A stretch of 64,000 nt of DNA from contig CP141132.1 in the NCBI GenBank assembly GCA_035236585.1, forward strand, positions 50,161,880 through 50,225,879, in the 5' to 3' direction. Source of the DNA: Warburgia ugandensis. Taxonomy: Eukaryota; Streptophyta; Magnoliopsida; Canellales; Canellaceae. The position numbers and the translations under genes were made by a program. This document shows positions 34,441-46,077 of the stretch, piece after piece. Every line of letters begins with the position of its first letter. The stretch's first letter is position 1. Below the pieces are notes generated by a model that was given only the letters and a program-made list of their open reading frames with translations, was not told the DNA's origin and ran no database searches.

Positions 34441-37400
34441 AGTCTTGAGCTCCTAACTCTCCTTCTCTGTATCTGAGATATTGTAAACATTGAAACATTT
34501 ACAATATCTCAGCAAGTTATGGTTGGTAGGGGATTCAAGAAGCATAATAATTTGACAGTATAATCCTAATGTTTCATAATCTCATTATTTGTACTCATGG
34601 ATCAATCTCTTTACTTTGTCATATAAGTACATCCCTACACATCCATACTGTATACGTTGTATAGATATATATATATATATATATACAATCAAAACCATGA
34701 AAAATAGTTAATATCTCAAAACATAATCATACCCAGTTTATACTGAGTTGATAGATCATCTAGACTCTGCTGGACATACTCCCTTATTGGGCAGTATCAG
34801 TAATCCATGATTACCCGGCATCTCATCATGCCATATCATAAGGCATTTCACTATGCCATGCATCATAATGTAAAAATACTCAAATGACTACTATGCTTGC
34901 AGTCGGAATCCATACCAATGCATATGGATAACTACCCAATAATCCACCTATATCATCCTTAGTGGAAATCACAATATCAATGTTCGTATGGGGGGACCAT
35001 GGCTGTCATAGTGGTGGCCTTCCCATAATTGCCCCACCCAACTTTTAGCCGCACTTAGGTTTGGTATCCATATCATAACATGTTTCAGAGAGTAGGTGGT
35101 TAAATCCTACTAACTCTCCTGGCATAGCATCCCCAGGCATACGCATGTTTAAAACAAAACCGCAATCCTCCATGCTTGTATGTAAAATAATTCTCATACG
35201 TATCAAACAATTTGTCTAGTTCCCTATTCACATAGAGTTTCTTCCTTAATTCTAACTTAACCATTTCATATGTGTTTTGGTTGGATCATATGGGTTTTTA
35301 AGGGATTTAATACAAGTACTTACATTACACTTGTCAACATTTCTAGATATAAGATCATGTATTCAACATGTATATCTCATGTAAATGCATTCATAAAATC
35401 CTCCTACCTTCAAGTAGTGATCCATCTCTTCAGATCTTCCATGATCTTGACTAACATATGTAATCTGTAAATCAATACATACTATTAATATTTATACAAT
35501 CTAAATAATCCTATAGTTTTGATCACATCTATATTCTTTGTTTAATCTTGTCCCTTGATATAAATTATCTATATCTTTTGTCCTACCATGATCTCTCTTC
35601 CTTAGATAGTGTCTATCCTATTGATCAATAGATCTGATGGTTAGAATGATCTTCTAATCTTTCATATCTAAGTATTTTCTATTCTAAGTCTTTGTGTATT
35701 CCTTCCTTTGATCTTGATCTTTCATAGATCTTTTTATCAACAATTTATACTTGCTAATAAATATCAAGGGCTTAAATCTTCTATTATCTAGTTCTTCTTT
35801 GATCTAAGTTTAGTTGTTTGATCATCCCTATGGAGGATGATCTTGGTTCTTTTCCTTGATTCATAATTGATGAGGGTTATGATCTTCTATTCTATTTGAT
35901 CTAAATTGTAACCAATATATATCATACATCAAAAAGTATTTATTTCTTTTATTGTTCTTGATCATTCAAGATCCCATGGATCTTGTTTGATCATCCTTAT
36001 CTTACTTACAATTTTTATTAAGGTTAGATAATTTACTAACCTTTTATGCTCTTATTATTATTATTCAACTAGTTAATGTTTACTAGTTGAAGATAGCTTA
36101 TTTCATCCTAAGTCTAGACAGCTCCTCTTATTTTCACTTGACTAGGGCTTACTAGCTGAATGGCTGAACACAAAGTGGTTACTTCAATTCTCATGTAAGG
36201 AGGTGTTTAGACCTCACAAACGTCAATGGAAGGTAGGGGAAGAGCAAGGCTCTATTAGAGAACCCCCTTAACCACCATGTTCAGCATTCACTAGAATGAC
36301 CTTAGCTCAACCTTTCATAAGGTTCCTATGAGCATTTTAACCCTAAGTACTCTTTTTAATTGATTTTAATTAAATCCATGAACATTTAAAATGTCATTCA
36401 TGGGGTTTATTATTCTACTAGTTTGGGCCAAGGATTTGATAATCCTTATATTGTCCTGCTAATATAGCCCTTACTAATATTAAGTCAAAGTCATTCACTC
36501 ATCTTAATTGTCCATGAATCTCTATATTCCATTAGTTTATATTTTTTGTGATTTATGCTCATTATATCTTAACAGCTACTTAACATTTGAATCTACTAAT
36601 AAAATTTGACAATAAATAAATCATAAACTTTAAAGCATAAATCCAATATAAATTTAACAATTATTTATACTAACATGCCTCCTATGAATGTAACTTAACC
36701 AAATGAAATAAAACTATACTTAAACTAGCATGATCCTAAGTTCTGAAATACATGACATTTTACTAGTAATCTAATGGAATCATGCGAAAATCTTAATTTC
36801 AGACTAACATGACCCTAAGATAATTAAATTACCAACCTATTATAATAATCTAATAACATATAGAGCATAGCATGCTAAAATTTAAGAATTACACTATCAT
36901 GCTTCCTAATTTATAACATAAATCACATTTACAATTCTATTATCAAATAAAAGACAAGTAAACTAATTAGATTAAGATTATTAGAAACTTTTACTTATGA
37001 TCCAACCATTAGATTTTAAATATTTTCCTTTAGATCAAGGGTTTTAATTTCATTTAGGTATTTTACTTCATTAAGGTCCAAAGATCGTATAAATTTGTTT
37101 TTGTCATATTTAATCCATGATCTCACTAGATTCCATCATAATCCAAATCATACAACCCATCCAAAGGGTTTGATCATGCTTAATCTTATTGATCAAAAGG
37201 GTCCCTTTGTATTTTTAGGTTATTTCTACCAAAAAGGGTAGATTCCTCAATTTATGTTAGATCTGTTAAAGAGATATCACTTTATTTCAACATTATTTCA
37301 TCATTACATTAGATCCCCAAGATTTGATCATCTTAGATCTTAAAGATCATGAAAATTAGAATCGTAATTCCTCAAAATAGAAAGTTTCTTGAAGAGTTTT

Positions 37401-38982
37401 ATCAATTTTTTTATTTCAGAAGAAAATAGATATTACAAGCTTTCCATAGCTTCTTTTCAATCTTAATTTGGAGTTTAGATGACTCCACAATTGAATATTG
37501 AAGTTGACAATCGTTTTGTGGGTCCAAATTTGATCTAGGCCCGTCAAAACGAACAACCTGGATTGTTTGGGTGGAGCGGTCGCTGCGCTCCTGTTACCAG
37601 GACTCCAGTTGAAACGCGCTCCCCCAGGACAACTATTGTCAGACAGACTTTTCATCGAAGCGTCAACACACTTGGAGCGCTTGCGCAGAGACGCTCTCGC
37701 ATGGCGCGTTTTCGTGCAACATTCCCCTGTGGCGTCCCAAGAGCTGGTCTTATTAGGAAGATCGAACAGTCTGTTTTGGACTGTCCAATCAATTCCTCTT
37801 CAATCAAAGGCTCAAAACTTGATTAAATTTCATGAAAATTCTACCCTAAGGGATTTGGGTACTTCTGGATTGATTGGATGGCTCATATTTTCTATCTAAG
37901 CCCTCCATCATACAAAAATGAAAGGTTCTTGTCCTTACTTGATTTTTATAATTTTTATCCTAAAAATAATTTTAGAAAAATAAAAATTATATAAACTAAC
38001 ATGAACTAAGTATGGGAAGAGTTTCCACTTACCTAATTAGAGAAAACTTAGGTTTTGAAGCCCAATTTTAAAGAAAATCCCATTGATGATAAGTTCGCCT
38101 AATAACCGCTTGTTTTGTGATTTTTCATTGATCACACCTTTGGATCCTGAAATATATTTGGCGATTTTGTAAATAAGATAATGTAGGATCATATGGATGG
38201 TGGGATTGGTGAGATTTGATTTGGAACAGAGTGGTTAATTGAATTTAGGTCTCTTGTTGCAATCTAGAGATAGGGGACAGAAAGAGAAAGAGAGAGATTT
38301 TTGGAAATTTTGGAAATTTATGAACAAGTTTGGATCTGGTTTTTCAAGAGAAGCAAGATAATTTTGTGGTAATTTTTATGAACATTTTTGGAGGATTTTT
38401 GCGGGTGTATTTATAAATGTTTTTGAATTTTTCACAATTACTTGTAATAATTATGTTTTAATTCTATTGAATATTAAATTAACATTGGATCCTCCACTAC
38501 CACCTCCTTCTCCACTATTAGCTGGTAGTGGTTTGACCACTCATTACATGTTTTCTGGTCGTTGGATCCATTTGTGGGCCCCACAGAGGTGTGAAAGGAC
38601 CATTTTGCCCTTTTATGGAGAAAAATCTATTTTATTCTCCCAAACTCAAAATTGAGCATACGTAGGGGTGTTGGAATCATATTTCTGAGTACATTCTAAA
38701 TATTGAAGTCTTAGATCTCAATTATAGATAAAATTACCATTTTACCCTTTTATTCATAAAAATGGAGAAAATTAGAGATTTTTCATTTTAACTCGGAATT
38801 GAATGTACTTAGTGTCATTTCAATCAGTTTTTTTAATACATTCATAATTTATAAGTTTTAAATCATGTTTTAAGCTCTATAAAAAGAGAATTTCCAATAA
38901 CCTAATATTCCAACCCAAAATTTCTAAAAATTCAAACTAAATTGATTTTCTCAATCAATTTACAAAATTTGGGGTTATTACA
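34441..38982 (-). mobile_element. Truncated chromovirus LTR (family Z), inverted
   Basis: Reverse complement of the long chromovirus LTR at 15802-21245. On the minus strand it starts TGTAATAACCCC at 38982 and matches through GGAGCTCAAGACT, stopping at 34441. It lacks the last 400 bp of the LTR, the L1-bearing insertion and the long TATG tract. No internal retrotransposon sequence adjoins it, so it is a truncated solo LTR inserted in the CACTA element. No target duplication is visible, as expected after the 3' truncation. A GC-rich block is at 37560-37760. Confidence 0.85.
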
Positions 38983-39129
38983 CATGCTTTCTTTTTTATT
39001 CTTGTGGAGCACACATCTATCCCGCCTTCGTAGAAATTATAAATAAGTAAGATTTTATGATTTTCATGTATTATATGTAGATAAATAATTTGTTATTCAT
39101 ATATAATGCATTTGAAATATAAATTTGTA

Positions 39130-39610
39130 GAGTAGGGTATGAATGGGCTAGTCTGGCAGAGATTATACAAGCACTGAAACTCACTTGGAAGAATGTCAAG
39201 GTATAAAAAATAGCTAATTACTCTATTTTACCACTAATTAAACTTATAATATTACAAATGGTATTTATGAACTATTTTTGTTGTCCTTCTTGCACAATGC
39301 CCTAGATAATAGTCTGATTGGAAGTGTGGGTACAATGTCCTAAGATACATGAGGACCCTTATATTTGATAGTATTCCTATTTCCTAATTATGAAAGGTAA
39401 GACACTTTTTACATTTCATAATCTTATATTTTTTGTATAGTTTTTTATGGATCCAACTAAAGAATGTGACCTTAATTAAATATATTGTATACAGGTTGTT
39501 GTACTTTCTGAGTGGGCAAACAAGAAGAGTTACTCCAGAGTAAATCTCAATCAAATATGAACTGAATGGGCTGAGTATGTAATGAGTTTCAATTAGATCA
39601 CATAGAGTAA
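39130..39610 (+). pseudogene. CACTA-associated Ulp1-like (C48) cysteine protease, C-terminal part
   Basis: SUMO-protease-like domain often carried by plant CACTA elements. Visible motif: SDWKCGYNVLRYMRTLIFDS (about 39312-39375), matching the family's ECGYYVMRYM with the catalytic Cys preserved. After an intron-like gap come EWANKKSYSRVNLNQI and TEWAEYV, matching the family's KKTYS..DLDEVR.EWA..V tail. The upstream catalytic His/Asp part is missing because the inverted LTR inserted there. Plus strand, same as TNP2. Confidence 0.65.
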
Positions 39611-40224
39611 CTACATGAATGTGAAGTACATAAGAAAGTATTTTTTTAATTCACTTGTGAGTGTTCTTTTAGTTTTTATTAGTTTCTTTGAAATATATAT
39701 ATATATATATATATAAGCCATGAATAGTGGAAACTTGGAGTGTGGGAATAAATGAGCATGGATGAAGTGACTTTGGAGCTTGTAGATGAAGTGAATGGTT
39801 TCAATATATTCATTGAATTACATAACTTTTATGAGATGATGAATGAGAGAGTTACTTAGAGTGTGAAAGTAAATGTGAATGTGTATAGATTATGAAGTGA
39901 ATGTGGATGTTGTAAAGAATGTATGTGTTGTGCTTTCTTTTATAAAGTATTTTCAAGATAGATGCGGATGGATAATGATGAATTTGGATGTTTTTTACAC
40001 AATATGAAGTGAATGTATTAGGTGTTATATTGTAAGAAGTATTTTGTGTATCAAGAAAGATTCAGATGCATGTTGTAGTGGATATTGGTTTTTCTTATTT
40101 ATAAAGATTGTTTGAAGTATCAAGTGTATCACAATAAATATGGATGTTGTAGTTGATGTTTGTTATTCCATGTATACAGGTGGTAGTGCTCGGATGTAAA
40201 AAATGGGAAAAGAAAAAAGAAAAA
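39611..40224 (+). other. CACTA 3' untranslated region
   Basis: AT-rich sequence with an AT dinucleotide run (39693-39715) and loosely repeated GAATGTGGATG-like words. No coding region. It lies between the protease remnant and the 3' subterminal array. Confidence 0.5.
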
Positions 40225-40510
40225 GAACTTTTGAAGTCCTTTAGGCTAAGCAACTTTAAAAGTGTTGGACTTTTTAAGTTGTTTAGGGATAAGCAACTTC
40301 AAAAGTCATAAACTTTTAAAGTCGCTTAGCCTAAATGACATCAAAAGTCCAACACTTTTGAAGTCGTTTCTTTAAGTGACTTCAAATGTCCTTAATTTTT
40401 AAAGTTGTTTACCTAAACGACTTTAAAAGTTATAGAATTTCCAAGTTAGCTCAATAGAAGTCATTTATTAAGCTTATTCTATTATCATCTTTAATCGACT
40501 TTAAAAGCCC
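40225..40510 (+). repeat. CACTA subterminal repeat array (3' side)
   Basis: About a dozen alternating copies of ACTTTTGAAGTCGTTT- and AACTTTAAAAGT-type motifs, the same family as at the 5' end, immediately inside the 3' TIR. Confidence 0.8.
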
Positions 40511-40523
40511 CTATATAGTAGTG
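40507..40523 (+). repeat. CACTA 3' terminal inverted repeat, ending TAGTG
   Basis: GCCCCTATATAGTAGTG, whose inverse begins CACTACTATATAGGGGC. The terminal CACTA pentamer is intact. The inward block (GCTTTTAAAGTCG on the inverse strand) matches the 5' TIR at 1929. The following CAT (40524-40526) would be a 3-bp target duplication, but its partner is not at the degenerate 5' end. Confidence 0.8.
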
Positions 40524-40740
40524 CATTTTTACAACCAATCTTTGTGAGGTCAATCCACGTCAATCTAAGGGAATCATTTTTGATGCAGTCTTTGTTATGT
40601 TGTACCCAATCGCACCTAAACATAACCACAGTTCTTCAAGTATAATCAAAGGCTCGTATTCCTCTTATAACCCCATAATAAATATCATCCGCCACTATTG
40701 GCCTATTATCCTTTGAACTAGAAAGAATATAGTATTAGCA

Positions 40741-43693
40741 ACTATGCTAACCTGACTATTCTTTTGCACTCTTTAGTTATCATGGTCTTTTGTGCAAAAG
40801 TGATAACCATTGATGGCATTTCCAGAATATTTTATTACTTCTGGTCGTGGTTCCGTTGTCATCTAGCTCAAGGATTCGGATATAACATTGCTTGCTATTT
40901 CTCGCTGATCTTGAATCCGTGTATACACATATTAAGTAGGATATATGATTATTGCGATTAAGTAAGATGATATATATACACAAAATATAGTTTATTAATT
41001 AAATGTGAATTCTTTCATTTTACCTTCTGATGGAGCTAAGTATTGAAAGTGTAACAATGCTTAAATTGTAGCCACTTCTTTTTCTTTGCATAACTTGGAT
41101 TCCTTGCTTTGAGGACATCCATGTGCTCACTATACACACACACAAAAATTAATGGAGTGATCAAAGAAAATATAACCATCAATAATTAATTTTTACCTAA
41201 GTGCATGATCGACTTACTTAATGTATGGTTAGAGTTCATCAACATTTCCCAACATATAAAGATGCCCATTGTCCAGTTCTTTATAGTCAATGATTGACAC
41301 ATGACCACTCGATAGGGGTTCATCAGCCTTGGGATTATGAAATGCAACCAATTGTTTCTTTCTTGGGATTCCACTAGCATCCACTCCTGATAAGTACTCT
41401 GTGCAAAACCCCACTACTTCCTCTGCAATATAACATTCGGCAACACACCCCTCTAACCAATTATGATTTCATACATTCACTTTTAAAATTTCCATTTACC
41501 TCTCAAATGGGAACATCAATCGCAAGTAAACTGGTCCATAGAGTCTGACATCATCAATTAGGTGCACTGTTAAGTGTACCATGAAGTCAAAGAAGGATGG
41601 TGGGAAGATTATCTCTGGCTCACATAAAGTTTTTACTAGATGTTCTTGAATTTCTTATAAATTTGAAACATACACCACCTTCTTGCACAAAGTATTAAAA
41701 AAGTAGCAGAATTTTGTAATAGCTCACCTAACTTTGTCCGATAACACCGAATATATTGTTATAGGTAGGAGTTATTGCATCAATGCATGATAATTGTGGG
41801 ACTTCATACCCAACAATTTTAGCTCTTCCATGGAGACAATATTTTTAAAGCTTTAAGAGGAGCCCTCTAGGACATTGAGCTCGGATAGTGTTTTATGCAC
41901 TATTTTTCTCTCCTCTATATCGAGCATATAATTTGCCTTACACAAGTATATTCCTTAACTGCCCCTATCCTATGGATGCAACCTCCTTTTCAAACCCATC
42001 TTTATAAGATCTATTCAAACTTTAAGTCCATTCTTTGTTTTTCTTAGGATATCAAGCAAGCTACTGGACAAGCTTTCACACATTCTTCTCGATGTCCATG
42101 ACATCAAGCATATGGCATGGATGCAGAGATTTCCAGTATGCAAGCAGAAAGAATATTGATTACTTCTTCCAACAACTTCTACAATTGCTTTCACCTACTT
42201 GTTTACTTGTTTTCTTCTTTCCCTAGAAGACATTAATGTTTTCAACCTGATCCAATACTTGTCATCCTATCAACATCGTTAGAGGTGTCCTTTATCTCTA
42301 CACTACTATTAAATTCTCCCTTCTTAAAAAGGTATGGATGGTCTCTGTGCAGCCATCTTCTGTGGCCAAGGAATGCCATTTTCCTACAATGTTTTAAGTC
42401 GTAAAGCACGTGTTTAATTTCTATAGACAGTTCAAGCATTGTATCCCTTCATGGTGCATCTATACAAATTGTCGTACGCAGTGAAGTTGCATGAATGACT
42501 CTTTCCTGTATGTGTCACATGCTTCAACACCTATGTCTCACAATGTCTCAAGATTATCAATCAAGGAAGCCAAGTACACGTCAATGTCATTCCCTAGCTG
42601 CTTTGGAGCAGATATTAACATAGTTAATATCATGAACTTCCTCTTCATGCATAGAAATGGTGGGAGGTTGTAACAAACTAATATAACTGGCCAACAACTA
42701 TACTCGATGCTCATAGAACCATGATGATTAATCCCATCTACAGATAATGTAAGTTGTAGTTCTATAGGTTCTTTACCAAAAATAGGCCACATGAAGTCTA
42801 TAAGCTTCCATGTTGGCTATCTCTTGGATGGTGCGAAAAGTTATCAGCTAATCTGTCTTTGGCATGCCATACTAATTTCTTTGATGTTTCTATAATATGG
42901 AACATTCTTTTGAACCTTGGAATAGGGGAAGTATCATAAAACCTTAGCAGGAACATTTGTAACCATCTCAATTGAATTCTTCTTTAACTTCTATCTTGAC
43001 TGTCCACAAGTCGGGCATCTACTTTTATCCTTGTTCTCCTTCATGTACAAGATACAATTATTGGGACATTCATGTACCTTCTCATACTTCAACCCTAGTG
43101 CAGCTAGGGTTTTTTTGCCTCACATGTAGACCTACAATTTTACTATCCTTTGATAGCATCTTACCCACTACTTTCAAGACTTCTGTAAAACCTTAATTTG
43201 AAAAACCAAATCTTAATTTCTTGTTGTAAAGTTCTATCACTGCCGACAACTTGGCATAATCTTTACACCCAGGGTACAATGGCTCATCAACTTCCTCTAA
43301 TATTGTAGTGTGAAATTATTTTGGGTCGTCGTGGAAGTCATCGTATGCATCTCGACACATCGGTACAACTGTACTATCTGCAAGACTTCCTACAGTGTCT
43401 TGATCATATCTTTTAGGCCTTATTAAGAGCCTATGCAAAAGTTCTTCTCCATGCCAAATCCATAAACAATAGCTTTCATCAATGCCATTAAGGCACAAGT
43501 GTTCTCTCAACATCCATTCAGTTACTTTTTTTAAGCTTCCATATTCTAAGCATGGACAAAGCATGTGATTATGATCAACACCTGCCCTAAGTGTGAACTC
43601 TATGAAATTTTCAATTCCCTCTTCATATTCTTTTAATGTTCTTGTCATGGTCATCCAAGCATATTTGTCCATGATCTTAAGAAATTGAAGCAA
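40741..43693 (-). pseudogene. CACTA TNP2-type transposase (inverted copy, broken)
   Basis: The transposase-associated domain is at 43693-43316 (LKEYEEGIENFIEFTL, MLCPCLEYGSLKK, WIWHGEELLHR), with the probable original start Met of MDKYAWM at 43672. TNP2 blocks follow: VDGINHHGSMSIEYSCWPV and NLPPFLCMKRKFMILTML (42792-42538), MAFLGHRRWLHRDHPY (42439-42242), a DUF4218-like region, then KKQLVAFHNPKADEPLSSG (41414-41229). A weak DUF4216-like tail (ILELDDNGT..., IFWKCHQW) lies at 40983-40780. Compared with the plus-strand copy it keeps Trp in YAWM and intact NLPP. Frameshifts and stops break it in many places. Confidence 0.85.
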
Positions 43694-43929
43694 ATTTGTG
43701 TGTGGAGACTTGTTAGACGTGAAAAGATTAGGATATACATTTTACTAAACACTAGGTATACAATAATTATAAGTATTTTAAATAACTAAATTACATGCAT
43801 GGACACATGTGAAAATTTTCAATTAACAATAAAAAAGGAAGCAAAATATGATAGATACATACAAAAATAAATTTAACTTTAAAAAGGAAAGTTTCTAACC
43901 TTAACCATGCAAAAATTCTTCAAATTTGC

Positions 43930-43930
<1 letters not shown>

Positions 43931-43962
<32 letters not shown>

Positions 43963-44018
43963 TGTATGTATGTATGTATGTATGTATGTATGTATGTATG
44001 TATGTATATATGTATGTA
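43931..44018. repeat. (TATG)n microsatellite at LTR insertion site
   Basis: About 21 TATG units with one TATA interruption. The outer solo LTR begins in the last unit (TGTAAAATCC, 44019). The other CACTA leader copies have only a short ATGTATAC-like sequence at this place. Confidence 0.9.
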
Positions 44019-46077
44019 TGTAAAATCCTCAAATTTTAAGCCTAAATTATTAATAGAATAAATTAATTTAATTAAAATTTTAAAAGAGAATTTTGACTTA
44101 AAACTACAAAAATTATAAAATACGTGTCAATAGAATTCCAACAACATAGAGAACACCAAAAACAAAGTACATGTGAGGAAGATACATGCGTTTAAAGTGT
44201 AAGGGAAAATTAGTAAATAGGCGAGGACCCAAATCAGAAGGGGGTCATTTTGATAATGTCACCCCCCTTCTACCCTCTACATCTCTGACGCCGACTCCAT
44301 CGAAGGAGAAGGTTGGTGAGTGGTGTTAAAGGGAAAAACTTCCCTTCCTCTTCCCAGCACGATCTCTCTCTCCCTCAAACTTTCTCCTCTCCAGTTTCCC
44401 CTGCTCTTTGCAATCTCCCTCAACCAGGGCGTCGGTAGGAATAGCACAGCGGAAACCATCGGTGACCCAGATCCAACACCCGACTAACCGAGGTAAGTCT
44501 CAACCCTCTTTTCCCCTTTCATGTACAACATATGCATTGAGTTTGCATGCGTTGATGTCAGAAAAATGATGAGGGTTCATCGTTCTCCCAAGGACTTTGT
44601 GTACCCTACTATAGTCGTAGGATTAAGTTGATGAAATCATGTCAAATCAAAGATCAACCATTCATTTGGAGCATAATGAACCCAAGAACAAACCCTTTAA
44701 ATTTTAGGGAGATCCAAAGGTTGATGACCCTGAAAATCAAGAAAAAAAACTACGTAGGAGAATTTTAGGAACGTGAGAAAATTTGAGAAAAAAACCTTAG
44801 TTTTTAGCAAAATCAATCAAAGAGAGTGTTAAAAAATGAATGTACATGAAATTCCAAGTGAAAGGGTGTAAAAATCACAAAATTTGGGCACTTGGGGAGT
44901 CACCGGGATGACTGGACTTTGGTTGTCGTCTCCGGTGACGGGGACTGCAACCATGTCAGTGCCCTATCATTGATGTCAGGACACCAAGTGGGACCCCTAG
45001 ACGCAGACTGTGCATGGGCACGCACCATCGCGTGCATGAGGGGGACGTCCCGCGCGCTGTCACAAAAAATTGGGACGCCCGGTGTCTTGGCGACCAAGAC
45101 GCACGCAGAGGTGTGTCCTGGCAACCAAGAGGTACACGGTGCATCCCGTGATGCGTCCTAGGAGTGGGCTGTCCTAGGAACGCCAGTTTACACTAGTATA
45201 AGCTGGTGTAAACCTTGCTGCCGATGTAAATCGGTCCAAACACTACCCAACCCCCATAAATTAATAAATTACTTTATGAAGTCTTTTCACTAAAAGCTTT
45301 ATTTTGGGAGCTGCAGAGGTCCAAATCATGATCGAAAATATCTGTTGTGATTGTTTTGACAAAGTAGACTTAGATTTGACTTAAAAACTTACATTTTACC
45401 ACTTTTAAATTAGTCAAATCATAAAATATTATTCAATCACTTAGACCCGGCCAATCAAAGGGTGATCAGGCCCCAGGACTTGAACTACTAGATAATGTAT
45501 GACAATAAATAGGGGTTATAAGGATCAAATTAGGCGTGATTACTCCAGAAATTAATCTAGACCATTGGTCTGAACCAAATCTTGGGGAAATTGTTGATCT
45601 AAGAATGATCTAACCGTCAGATCAAGGTATAGACGTTAGATACACACAAAAAAAGAATAGATGAATATGAGATAGGACTAAATGATTAAGTAACATTGGG
45701 ATTAAGGACCAAATCATAAATAGAGATCTTAGAGAGTGATCCAACAGTTGGATCACCATAGATTCCATTATGATGAAATAAATAACACAAAATAGTACTG
45801 TGATACTGATAGGTACATCTGAGCATGCGAGTTAACAAGATTACATGCTTGAATTGGGTGATCTCACATTGAGGTAGGTGACGACATTTAATGTTATAAT
45901 TTGAAAAAAAAAAATCTTGCATTATCATAGCATCATGGTTGATTGTGATTTAATTGCACGTGTTTGTTTAGTTTATGATTTTGTGAAACTCAAGTTTTAT
46001 GCTATAATCGATAATTAATTTTAATAATGTATTGAATGGGTTTATGATCTATTCTTTTATGAGATTATGTAATATCC

